A DNA stretch of 5,914 bases, taken from contig CAMPHE010000127.1 of NCBI GenBank assembly GCA_946885815.1, positions 1 to 5,914 of the forward strand, in the 5' to 3' direction. The notes below the pieces were generated by a model. That model ran no database searches. It saw only the letters and a program-made list of their open reading frames with translations, and was not told where the DNA came from. The stretch comes from an uncultured Arenimonas sp. (GTDB taxonomy: Bacteria; Pseudomonadota; Gammaproteobacteria; Xanthomonadales; Xanthomonadaceae). Shown piece by piece: positions 1 through 4,910 of the stretch (its first letter is position 1; each line of letters starts with the position of its first letter). The position numbers and the translations under genes were made by a program.

Positions 1-171
1 GCGATGGTGGCCGGACATGCGCTGGCCGACCGCTGCGAGGTGCTGTTCTCGCCGAGCGCGCAGCAGCTGCCCGCGCGCGATCTCGCCGAGTGGATCATCG
101 AAGATCGCTTGCCGGTGCGGTTCCAGATGCAGCTGCACAAGGTGCTCTGGGGCGATCAGCCGGGGCGGTGA
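1..171 (+). CDS. queE: 7-carboxy-7-deazaguanine synthase QueE, C-terminal part (5' end outside window)
   Basis: This is the open 3' end of a gene entering from the left and stopping at TGA 169-171; 56 codons are visible. QueE is a radical-SAM enzyme that converts 6-carboxytetrahydropterin to 7-carboxy-7-deazaguanine (CDG), the substrate of QueC. The radical-SAM cysteine cluster lies upstream and cannot be seen. The visible part shows the typical QueE ending: a segment MVAGHALADRCEVLFSPS, a helix LAEWIIEDRLPVRF, and the conserved terminal motif QMQLHKVLW just before the end. In this family the C-terminal R-F-Q-x-Q-x-H-K-x-x-W motif is strongly conserved. The neighbour queC, 116 nt downstream on the same strand, encodes the next pathway step and supports the call. 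The two genes are probably co-transcribed, but the spacer holds a large hairpin that could uncouple them. Confidence 0.88.
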   Translation, partial: AMVAGHALADRCEVLFSPSAQQLPARDLAEWIIEDRLPVRFQMQLHKVLWGDQPGR

Positions 172-178
172 GGAAGTG

Positions 179-265
179 CTCGACGCGGATTACGCGGATG
201 GACGCGGATAGAGCCTCCAGAATCTGCTTTGATCCGCGTTGATTTCCGCTTTCATCCGCGTCGAG
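179..265. repeat. 87-bp intergenic hairpin repeat built from ACGCGGAT units
   Basis: CTCGACGCGGAT (179-190) is perfectly inverted at 254-265 (12 of 12). Inside, the octamer ACGCGGAT occurs three times in direct orientation (183-190, 192-199, 202-209). Its complement ATCCGCGT occurs at 232-239 and 254-261, with a decayed third copy near 242-249. The apex contains the small palindrome CAGAATCTG (218-226). The whole can fold into one long imperfect stem. I recall similar arrays of GCGGAT units in spacers of Lysobacter and Xanthomonas genomes, so it is probably a dispersed repeat family; that part is from memory. It lies between queE and queC and ends 13 nt before the queC ribosome-binding region. 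Confidence 0.8.
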
Positions 266-278
266 ACGCTTTTGATCT

Positions 279-283
279 GGGGG
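279..283 (+). promoter_or_regulatory. G-rich ribosome-binding site deciding the queC TTG start
   Basis: A GGGGG run lies 4 nt upstream of TTG 288. An in-frame TGA at 273-275 excludes a start further upstream, and no ATG or GTG lies near the N-terminal PP-loop. The TTG is therefore the only start that keeps the conserved N-terminus. Confidence 0.55.
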
Positions 284-287
284 TTGC

Positions 288-977
288 TTGAACAAGGCAG
301 TGGTACTGGTTTCCGGCGGGATGGATTCGGCGGTCGTGCTGGCGCTGGCGCGCGAGCAGGGGTTCGAATGCCATGCGCTGAGCGTGGCGTACGGGCAGCG
401 GCATACGTCGGAGCTGGCGGCGGCGGCCGAGCTGGCGCGCGCGCAGGGGGCGGTGCAGCACAAGGTGGTGACCGTCGATCTGCGCAGCATCGGCGGTTCG
501 GCGCTCACCGCCGACATCGACGTGCCCGAGCACGACGCGGGCGAGCCGATGGATCCGGGCATCCCGGTCACGTACGTGCCGGCGCGCAACACGATCATGC
601 TGTCGATCGCGCTGGGCTGGGCCGAAGTGCTCGGCGCCGACGACCTGTTCTGCGGCGTCAATGCCGTCGACTACTCCGGCTATCCGGACTGCCGCCCGGA
701 ATTCGTCGCCGCATTCGAAGCGCTCGCGAACCTCGCGACCAAGGCCGGCGTCGAAGGCCACCGCCTGCGCGTGCACGCGCCGCTGATGCGCATGGGCAAG
801 GCCGACATCGCGCGCGAGGGCGCGCGGCTCGGCGTCGATTTCAGCCGCACCGTGTCGTGCTACCAGGCCGATGCCGAAGGCCGTGCCTGCGGACGCTGCG
901 ATGCGTGCCGGCTGCGCGCGGAAGGCTTCGCGGCGGCGGGGCTGGCCGACCCGACGCGTTACGCCTCGGCAGGGTAG
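288..977 (+). CDS. queC: 7-cyano-7-deazaguanine (preQ0) synthase QueC
   Basis: QueC is a cytosolic, ATP-dependent enzyme that converts 7-carboxy-7-deazaguanine and ammonia to 7-cyano-7-deazaguanine (preQ0), the precursor of queuosine in tRNA and of other deazapurines. The 229-residue product has the usual family length. The N-terminal PP-loop ATP-binding motif SGGMDSA is at residues 9-15. The motif YVPARN is at 96-101, and [16 protein letters not shown] at 124-139 is a QueC signature. Four cysteines near the C-terminus (C191, C201, C204, C207) form the expected zinc site. The start is TTG, which an upstream in-frame stop and the PP-loop position leave as the only sensible choice; a rare start may lower translation. 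queE precedes it in the same orientation. No preQ1 riboswitch is visible upstream. The identification is secure. Confidence 0.96.
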   Translation: MNKAVVLVSGGMDSAVVLALAREQGFECHALSVAYGQRHTSELAAAAELARAQGAVQHKVVTVDLRSIGGSALTADIDVPEHDAGEPMDPGIPVTYVPARNTIMLSIALGWAEVLGADDLFCGVNAVDYSGYPDCRPEFVAAFEALANLATKAGVEGHRLRVHAPLMRMGKADIAREGARLGVDFSRTVSCYQADAEGRACGRCDACRLRAEGFAAAGLADPTRYASAG

Positions 978-991
978 TGGTGCCGACGACT

Positions 992-1007
992 GCGGCGAGC
1001 GCGCCGC
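992..1007 (+). other. GC hairpin between queC and tRNA-Lys
   Basis: GCGGCG (992-997) and CGCCGC (1002-1007) form a perfect 6-bp stem with an AGCG loop, 14 nt after the queC stop. No T tract follows, so it is not a canonical intrinsic terminator. It overlaps the place where the -35 element of the tRNA promoter would be, so it may be a 3' stabilising hairpin for queC mRNA or chance in GC-rich DNA. Confidence 0.35.
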
Positions 1008-1012
1008 TGCGC

Positions 1013-1018
1013 TAGAAT
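1013..1018 (+). promoter_or_regulatory. Putative -10 element (TAGAAT) of the tRNA-Lys promoter
   Basis: TAGAAT matches the sigma-70 -10 consensus at 5 of 6 positions, in an otherwise very GC-rich stretch 37 nt before the mature tRNA. It is followed by a GC-only discriminator (GCCGCCCCGCG), the known mark of stable-RNA promoters under stringent (ppGpp/DksA) control. The -35 region (around 990-995, CTGCGG) is poor. A short leader hairpin, CGCGT/ACGCG (1027-1040), lies between the promoter and the tRNA. Confidence 0.5.
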
Positions 1019-1054
1019 TGCCGCCCCGCGTGTCGACGCGCGGCGGTTTTCGAT

Positions 1055-1127
1055 GGGCCGTTAGCTCAGTCGGTAGAGCAGAAGACTTTTAATCTTTTGG
1101 TCGAAGGTTCGAATCCTTCACGGCCCA
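1055..1127 (+). tRNA. tRNA-Lys, anticodon TTT
   Basis: A complete cloverleaf can be drawn. The acceptor stem is GGGCCGT (1055-1061) with ACGGCCC (1120-1126). The D stem is GCTC/GAGC (1064-1067, 1076-1079). The anticodon stem is GAAGA/TCTTT (1081-1085, 1093-1097) with loop CTTTTAA, giving anticodon TTT at 1088-1090. The variable loop is TGGTC. The T stem is GAAGG/CCTTC around TTCGAAT (1103-1119), and the discriminator base is A1127. The sequence is very close to enterobacterial tRNA-Lys(UUU), which reads AAA and AAG. The bases after the discriminator are CGT, so the 3' CCA is not encoded and must be added by the CCA-adding nucleotidyltransferase. Confidence 0.98.
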
Positions 1128-1129
1128 CG

Positions 1130-1152
1130 TTTTTCCGGCGACGCCGGAAAAA
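1130..1152. repeat. Perfect palindrome just downstream of tRNA-Lys
   Basis: TTTTTCCGGCG (1130-1140) and CGCCGGAAAAA (1142-1152) are perfect inverted arms around one A. The T run is on the 5' side and the A run on the 3' side, the reverse of an intrinsic terminator. It may serve as a 3' end signal for the tRNA precursor through the T5 tract, which starts 3 nt after the tRNA, or as a protein or repeat site. The decamer CGGAAAAACC at its right edge (1145-1154) recurs at 1180-1189. Confidence 0.6.
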
Positions 1153-1179
1153 CCCCACGATCCGCGCGACGCGGCGGGG
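1153..1179. other. Imperfect GC hairpin in the tRNA-sulfotransferase spacer
   Basis: CCGCG (1162-1166) pairs with CGCGG (1170-1174) around CGA, and outer CCCC (1153-1156) can pair with GGGG (1176-1179). It is one of several consecutive small inverted repeats filling this spacer. Its function is unknown. Confidence 0.3.
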
Positions 1180-1182
1180 CGG

Positions 1183-1202
1183 AAAAACCGGATTCTTCCG
1201 GC
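1183..1202 (-). terminator. Intrinsic terminator for the minus-strand sulfotransferase gene
   Basis: Read on the minus strand, CCGGA-AGAA-TCCGG is followed directly by TTTTT (stem arms 1201-1197 and 1192-1188, T run 1187-1183). One G-U pair can extend the stem. This is the classic Rho-independent form and lies 115 nt beyond the stop of the minus-strand gene, pointing the right way. It would also protect the tRNA-Lys gene from antisense transcription. Confidence 0.6.
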
Positions 1203-1242
1203 GCGCGAATCGCGGGCCCCGGTGGATCGACTCCCTGACCCC

Positions 1243-1274
1243 CGCGCCTTCGGCGCGCCCCCTGACACAGGGGG
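1243..1274. repeat. Two abutting perfect hairpins (REP-like)
   Basis: CGCGCC-TTC-GGCGCG (1243-1257) is followed without a gap by CCCCCTG-ACA-CAGGGGG (1258-1274). Both stems are perfect (6 and 7 bp) with three-base loops. Tandem short-loop hairpins at the 3' side of a gene resemble REP/BIME-type elements, or a 3' mRNA stabiliser for the minus-strand gene ending at 1317. No T tract follows on either strand, so termination is less likely. Confidence 0.6.
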
Positions 1275-1316
1275 CTCTCCACCCTGCGGCATTCGTGGCG
1301 CGCGCTCGCCCGAGGT

Positions 1317-1889
1317 TCAGAGAGGCGGCTTCGCCTCGCGATCTTCCGCGCGGTTCGCGTGCGGGAACGGAGCGGCGGGGACGGGGTGGCCGAGGAAGGC
1401 GCAGAGCGGGGCCCAAGCGCCGTCGCGGATGAGGTCGATTTCAAGCAGGTCGTGTTTGCGTCCCGCGAAATGCGCGCGCACTTCGGCGACATGCGCCGCG
1501 TGGCGCGCGAGGTAGATCGCTTCGTTGCCCGCGGGCGCGCCGGCCGAGCGTCCGTAGATCCACTCGCGCATCGGCGACGTGGCGTGGCCGAAATGCCTGA
1601 CTACGCTGGCGATCCACGCGGCGGGTTCCCGGAGCGTCAGGATGAAACGGCTGCCGGGAAAGGCGGCATCGAGCTCCTTGAACAGGATCGGCCACGGGTT
1701 GTCCTGGAACGCGTCGAAGTCCCCCGCGAGCCTCAGCGCGAGGGGCAGGGCGTTCGTCGCGATCTGCGGGTCGAGCGTCCCCCTCGGGCCGGCGACGCGG
1801 TAGCCGAGCGTCGCCAGGGCGGCACCCAGGCTCTTGGTGCCGGTCTTGTGGAAGCCGACGCAGAAGACTTTCGGTCGGGTCGGGGTCAC
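1317..1889 (-). CDS. Sulfotransferase family protein (Sulfotransfer_4-like)
   Basis: The predicted cytosolic protein has 190 residues. Sulfotransferases move a sulfuryl group from PAPS to an acceptor; the acceptor here is not known. The 5'-phosphosulfate-binding loop is seen as GFHKTGTKSL (residues 12-21). FQDNPWPILFKELD (61-74) is a hallmark of this subfamily. SRFILTLREPAAWIAS (80-95) matches the 3'-phosphate-binding region, with R87 and S95 as the expected binding residues. There is no signal peptide or membrane segment. The start is GTG 1889-1887, set by a GAAGGA ribosome-binding site 5 nt upstream. The gene is divergent from the MFS gene and followed by hairpins and a terminator. It sits next to a tRNA and among repeats, which suggests an accessory gene, although its base composition matches its neighbours. 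Family assignment is good; substrate is unknown. Confidence 0.85.
   Translation of the reverse strand: MTPTRPKVFCVGFHKTGTKSLGAALATLGYRVAGPRGTLDPQIATNALPLALRLAGDFDAFQDNPWPILFKELDAAFPGSRFILTLREPAAWIASVVRHFGHATSPMREWIYGRSAGAPAGNEAIYLARHAAHVAEVRAHFAGRKHDLLEIDLIRDGAWAPLCAFLGHPVPAAPFPHANRAEDREAKPPL
1322..1337. repeat. Hairpin overlapping the 3' end of the sulfotransferase gene
   Basis: GAGGCG (1322-1327) and CGCCTC (1332-1337) form a perfect 6-bp stem with loop GCTT. The stem lies in the last codons of the minus-strand gene, 3 nt before its TGA stop. It encodes part of the C-terminal EAKPPL sequence, so the end of the coding region may have been acquired with a repeat. Confidence 0.5.
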
Positions 1890-1894
1890 TCGGG

Positions 1895-1900
1895 TCCTTC
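1895..1900 (-). promoter_or_regulatory. Shine-Dalgarno site for the sulfotransferase GTG start
   Basis: On the minus strand GAAGGA lies 5 nt before GTG 1889-1887. It supports the GTG start, after which the PAPS-binding loop begins at residue 12, as usual for this family. Confidence 0.65.
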
Positions 1901-1937
1901 TCTCCGGGCAGGGTTCTCGCGCGATGCGCCGGTAGCG

Positions 1938-1943
1938 AGTGTA
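1938..1943 (-). promoter_or_regulatory. Possible -10 element (TACACT) for the sulfotransferase gene
   Basis: TACACT on the minus strand is a reasonable sigma-70 -10 hexamer (4 of 6), about 50 nt before the start codon. No convincing -35 element is seen 17 nt upstream (TCCTGC). The call is weak. Confidence 0.3.
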
Positions 1944-1970
1944 GTGGCTGGCCGCGATCGGCAGGACGCG

Positions 1971-1993
1971 CCGGGGGCGACGGCTCGCCCCGG
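1971..1993. promoter_or_regulatory. Inverted repeat in the divergent sulfotransferase/MFS promoter region
   Basis: GGGGCGA (1974-1980) and TCGCCCC (1985-1991) are perfect arms around CGGC; CC/GG extends the stem past one bulged G. It lies just upstream of the putative -10 of the MFS gene and upstream of the minus-strand promoter, so it is well placed as an operator. No regulator gene is in the window. Confidence 0.4.
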
Positions 1994-2001
1994 GAAACTG
2001 C

Positions 2002-2007
2002 GAGAAT
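2002..2007 (+). promoter_or_regulatory. Possible -10 element (GAGAAT) giving a leaderless MFS transcript
   Basis: GAGAAT resembles the tRNA -10 (TAGAAT) and ends 7 nt before ATG 2015, so transcription would begin at or next to the start codon. No Shine-Dalgarno sequence is visible in front of this ATG, which fits a leaderless mRNA. The -35 element is unclear. Confidence 0.3.
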
Positions 2008-2014
2008 CCGCCCG

Positions 2015-3619
2015 ATGAAACCCACCGGCGTCGCCTTCCACCACCCCGTCGCGTTCTGGGCCGGCTGCGCGCTGATCGTCGCCGGCGTGCTCGCGCACGG
2101 ACCGATGTTCCTGATGGGCGAGCACACGCACTGGCGGATGGTCGGGATGCCGATGACGCCGGAGATGTGGGTCGGCATGGCGATCATTCCGATCGGGCTC
2201 GCGCTGTCGGCCTACGGCCTGCTGCCGCGCACGCCGACCGCCGGCACCGCCGGCGCGCCGCTGCATTTCCACGTCGCGGACGGCGCGCCGCTCAATCGCG
2301 AACACCTGAAGCTGGTGCTCGTGCTCGTGGTGACGCTGGCCATCGACGTGATGAAGCCGGCGACGCTCGGCTTCGTGATGCCCGGCATGAGCGCCGAGTA
2401 CCGCATCACCACCTCGCGCGCGAGCCTGCTGGCGCTGGTCGCGCTGGTCGGCACGACGGTCGGCTCGATCGCGTGGGGGCGTCTGGCCGACGTCTTCGGG
2501 CGGCGCGCGGCGATCCTGCTGTCGGCGCTGATGTTCATCGGCACCGCGATCTGCGGCGCGATGCCGCGGTTCGAATGGAACCTGGCGATGTGCTTCCTGA
2601 TGGGCGCGTCGGCGGGCGGCCTGCTGCCGATCACGTTCACACTGATGGCCGAAACCGTGCCGGCGCGCCATCGTGGTTGGCTGCTGGTCGCGCTCGGCGG
2701 CGTCGGCACGACCGGCGGCTATCTGCTCGCGGCCGGCGCCGCGGCGCTGCTGGAACCGCTGATGAGCTGGCGGGTGCTGTGGCTGCTCGGCCTGCCGACC
2801 GGCGCGGTGATCATCTTCCTCAACCGTTTCATCCCGGAATCGCCGCGCTTCCTGTCCGGCCTCGGGCGTCACGATGCCGCGCGCGCGGTGCTGGCGCGCT
2901 TCGCCGGGCGCCGCGACGCGATCGAGCTCGACGACGCGGCGCATCCCGGCGCGCCGGTGATCGACGACAGCCATCCGGTGATCGGCATGCGCCAGCTCGT
3001 GCGCGGCCGGCACGCGGCGATCACGTGGGCGCTGCTGGTCGCCGGCATCGCCTGGGGCCTCGCGAATTTCGGTTTCCTGCTCTGGCTGCCGGTGAACCTG
3101 ACCGCGCTCGGCGTCGACGCCCGCGCCGCCAGTGCGCTGCTCGCGCGCTCGGCGCTCTTCGCGCTGCCGGGCATCGCGCTCGTCGTGTGGATCTACCACC
3201 GCTGGAGCAGCTTCCGCTCGCTCGTCCTGTTCCTCGCCGGGACATCCGCGGTACTGCTCGCGTTCGCCGCACTGGCGCATTTCGACGTGCGCTCGACGTC
3301 CGCCACCACGGTCGCCACCGCCGCACTGCTGGTCGGCATCAGCGGCGTGATCGCGATGCTGATCCCGTACGCGGCCGAGATCTATCCGCTGAAGCTGCGG
3401 GGTACCGGTTCGGGCGTGGTCGCGGCCAGCTCGAAGGCCGGCGGCATCCTCGGCGCCGGCGTCGGCGTGCTCGGGTTCTTCGACCACTTCGTGCTGTCGG
3501 CGGTCGCGATCGCGCTGCCGATGGCGGTCGCCGCGGCGATGCTGTGGCGCAGTGGCGTCGAGACCCGCGGCATCGGGCTCGAGGACATCCAGGCGACGAT
3601 GACGGGGCGGACGCGATGA
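2015..3619 (+). CDS. MFS transporter (sugar-porter/SV2-like) with two extra N-terminal membrane helices
   Basis: This is a predicted inner-membrane secondary transporter of 534 residues. The core, from about residue 97, holds some 12 hydrophobic segments. The MFS motif A, GRLADVFGRR (155-164), lies between core helices 2 and 3; PESPRFL (274-280) precedes the central loop; and EIYPLKLRGTGSG (455-467) is the matching motif in the second half. These motifs place it in the sugar-porter/SV2/NiaP-like branch, but the substrate cannot be told. Before the core lie two further hydrophobic segments (about 12-28 and 50-69), joined by a loop rich in Met and His (H28, M31, M34, H37, H39, M42, M45, M47, M51). 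This makes 14 segments, more than the usual 12. A cytosolic loop of about 63 residues (272-334) separates the halves. The stop codon overlaps the next start (ATGA), so translation is probably coupled to the DUF1801 gene. Confidence 0.88.
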   Translation: MKPTGVAFHHPVAFWAGCALIVAGVLAHGPMFLMGEHTHWRMVGMPMTPEMWVGMAIIPIGLALSAYGLLPRTPTAGTAGAPLHFHVADGAPLNREHLKLVLVLVVTLAIDVMKPATLGFVMPGMSAEYRITTSRASLLALVALVGTTVGSIAWGRLADVFGRRAAILLSALMFIGTAICGAMPRFEWNLAMCFLMGASAGGLLPITFTLMAETVPARHRGWLLVALGGVGTTGGYLLAAGAAALLEPLMSWRVLWLLGLPTGAVIIFLNRFIPESPRFLSGLGRHDAARAVLARFAGRRDAIELDDAAHPGAPVIDDSHPVIGMRQLVRGRHAAITWALLVAGIAWGLANFGFLLWLPVNLTALGVDARAASALLARSALFALPGIALVVWIYHRWSSFRSLVLFLAGTSAVLLAFAALAHFDVRSTSATTVATAALLVGISGVIAMLIPYAAEIYPLKLRGTGSGVVAASSKAGGILGAGVGVLGFFDHFVLSAVAIALPMAVAAAMLWRSGVETRGIGLEDIQATMTGRTR

Positions 3620-4041
3620 CGAAGAAGGGCGGGAACAAGACGAAAGCGACCGGCGCCGATGTCGCCGCCTTTCTCGATGCCGTCGAAGGCGAAGAGCGCC
3701 GTGCCGACTGCGCGGCGCTGGTGGCGATGATGTCCCGCGTCACCGGCGAGCCGCCGCTGCTGTGGGGTCCGAGCATCGTCGGCTTCGGCCGCTACCACTA
3801 CCGTTACGCGAGCGGCCACGAAGGCGACGCGCCGCTCGCGGGCTTCTCGCCGCGGGCGAAGGAATTCAGCATCTACCTGAACTGCGACGACGCCCCGCGC
3901 GCCGCGTTGCTGGCGAAGCTGGGGAAACACCGCATGGCGAAATCGTGCCTGTACGTGAAGCGGCTCGCCGACGTCGACGCGGCCGTGCTCGAAGCGCTGG
4001 TGCGCCACGCGGCCGAAGACGTGCGCCAGCGCTACGCCTGA
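3616..4041 (+). CDS. DUF1801 domain-containing protein
   Basis: The 141-residue, cytosolic protein starts at ATG 3616, which overlaps the MFS stop (ATGA). A G-rich stretch (GGGGCGG, 3604-3610) lies 5 nt before it. The sequence follows the DUF1801 pattern: RRADCAALVAMMSRVTGEPP (28-47), LLWGPSIVGFGRYHYRYASG (48-67), the motif GFSPRAKEFSIYL (76-88), and LGKHRMAKSCLYVKRLADVD (102-121). The name YdhG is used for DUF1801 relatives with a frataxin-like fold, one of which in Bacillus has been proposed as an iron chaperone. Whether this applies here is open, because no metal ligand set can be assigned from sequence alone. The start is chosen because the frame is open far upstream, within the MFS gene, but family similarity begins only near residue 14. 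It converges with the SRAP gene after a 9-nt gap with no terminator between them. Confidence 0.9.
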   Translation: MTKKGGNKTKATGADVAAFLDAVEGEERRADCAALVAMMSRVTGEPPLLWGPSIVGFGRYHYRYASGHEGDAPLAGFSPRAKEFSIYLNCDDAPRAALLAKLGKHRMAKSCLYVKRLADVDAAVLEALVRHAAEDVRQRYA

Positions 4042-4050
4042 AGCGGTCGC

Positions 4051-4788
4051 CTAATCGTCGTCGACGTCGAAGCCGTCGTCGTCGTCCGGCCGGTGTTCGT
4101 CGCGCGCGGCGGGATCGGCCGGCTCCAGCAGCGTGTAGTCGTCCAGGGCCGGATTGCCGACGCGCCGCGCGACCGGGTACGCCTCCAGCCGCGGCTGGTT
4201 TTCCTTCGCGCGGGCCGCGATCCGCCGCGCCCACCAGCCGCCGGACGACAGCCAGTCGACGAGCCGTTCGGGCGGCAGGAACAGCGGCCCGTCGGCCGTC
4301 AGCGGCGCCGGGATCGCCGGGTTCGGGAACGTGAGCAGCGCGAAGCTGTCGAGGAAGGGCGCGTCGTCATCCTCGCCGGCGCGCCACCGTTCCCACAGGC
4401 CCGCCGCGTACAGCGGCAGCCCGTCGACCGGCTGGATGAACATCGGCCAGTGCGGCTTCCGCGTGCGGTCCCATTTGTAGTACCCGTTGATCGGCACGAA
4501 GCAGCGCCGCGCTTCCCACGCCCGCCGGAACAGCCGGCTCGCCGGCGCGCGGTCGAGCCGCGCCGTCTGCGTCGAGTACCGGGTCGCCGGCTCCTTTTCC
4601 CAGCTCGGCACGAGCCCCCACGCCATCGACGCCAGATGCCAGCGCTCGTCCGCCGCGAACAGGACCGCCGCCGGCTGCCGCACCGAAAGGTTGTAGCGGT
4701 CCGGGAACGCCCGCAGCTCGGCCGCCACCTCGTCCGGCAGCCCCGGCATCACCTCGAATCCCGATAGCGCCTGCACGAACCGCCGCAT
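4051..4788 (-). CDS. SRAP-domain protein (YedK/HMCES-like) lacking the catalytic residues
   Basis: SRAP proteins shield abasic sites in single-stranded DNA by linking Cys2 to the AP site, helped by conserved Asn, Glu and His. This 245-residue protein (YedK is about 222) keeps the fold motifs: RYNLSV (31-36), WGLVPSW (57-63), a basic segment with R77, RRCFVPINGYYKW (94-106) and PVARRVGNP (205-213). Its N-terminus is MRRF instead of MCGRF, so Cys2 is replaced by Arg. By alignment from memory to YedK, Asn75 becomes Thr75, Glu105 becomes Lys105, and His160 becomes Thr164 (the HDR motif reads TAD). The ATG is fixed by a perfect AGGAGG 5 nt upstream, so the missing Cys is real. The tail is acidic (235-245). 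The gene is divergent from an AP endonuclease gene. The frame is intact, which suggests a retained non-catalytic role rather than decay; a different chemistry is possible. Confidence 0.88.
   Translation of the reverse strand: MRRFVQALSGFEVMPGLPDEVAAELRAFPDRYNLSVRQPAAVLFAADERWHLASMAWGLVPSWEKEPATRYSTQTARLDRAPASRLFRRAWEARRCFVPINGYYKWDRTRKPHWPMFIQPVDGLPLYAAGLWERWRAGEDDDAPFLDSFALLTFPNPAIPAPLTADGPLFLPPERLVDWLSSGGWWARRIAARAKENQPRLEAYPVARRVGNPALDDYTLLEPADPAARDEHRPDDDDGFDVDDD
4054..4086 (-). repeat. Asp-codon triplet run encoding the acidic C-terminal tail of the SRAP protein
   Basis: Near-tandem GTC/GAC triplets (seen on the + strand as repeated TCG/CGT) occupy the last codons of the minus-strand gene. 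They encode DDDDGFDVDDD, residues 235-245. Such runs can change length by slippage. Confidence 0.6.
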
Positions 4789-4793
4789 CCGCT

Positions 4794-4799
4794 CCTCCT
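4794..4799 (-). promoter_or_regulatory. Perfect Shine-Dalgarno (AGGAGG) for the SRAP gene
   Basis: AGGAGG on the minus strand lies 5 nt before ATG 4788-4786. It fixes the start codon and shows that the protein begins MRRF, without the usual Cys at position 2. It is the strongest ribosome-binding site in the window. Confidence 0.9.
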
Positions 4800-4873
4800 G
4801 CTTTCCGTGCCCAGAGAGTCCCGCCAGGCGCGTGAACGTGGCGCTGCGACCCGCGCACCCGCCCGACGGGCGC

Positions 4874-4910
4874 CATGCCGGCGCGCACGCGGCATGAACG
4901 GTGCGCCGGC
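4874..4910. promoter_or_regulatory. Overlapping inverted repeats in the SRAP/xthA divergent promoter region
   Basis: GCCGGCGC (4877-4884) is perfectly inverted as GCGCCGGC (4903-4910) with an 18-nt gap. An alternative pair, CATGCC (4874-4879) and GGCATG (4891-4896), overlaps it. The right arm abuts the putative -10 of the xthA gene, a sensible place for a shared operator. It does not resemble a LexA box. Confidence 0.4.

Noticed and set aside
172..287. preQ1 or other riboswitch before queC.
   Set aside because: The spacer is filled by a symmetric GCGGAT repeat and lacks the short pseudoknot aptamer of preQ1 riboswitches. Proteobacterial queC is usually not under that control.
95..776. Minus-strand open frames opposite queC.
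   Set aside because: They are antisense shadows of a well-recognised gene, with no family motifs.
1055..1127. tRNA-Lys 3' end as a prophage or island attachment site.
   Set aside because: No second copy of the T-arm/acceptor end occurs in the window and no integrase gene is visible; one may lie outside.
1130..1152. Palindrome as a bidirectional intrinsic terminator.
   Set aside because: The T run precedes the stem and the A run follows it on both strands, the reverse of terminator order.
1886..3487. A 533-codon open minus-strand frame antisense to the MFS gene.
   Set aside because: Composition is biased to Arg, Gln, Ala and His without domain motifs. The opposite strand encodes a clear MFS protein with helices and motifs.
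2167..3615. A long open + strand frame inside the MFS gene, continuous with the DUF1801 frame.
   Set aside because: Its translation is Arg/Ala/Gly/Asp-rich with no domain, typical of a shadow frame in 70% GC DNA. The real gene begins at ATG 3616, where DUF1801 similarity starts.
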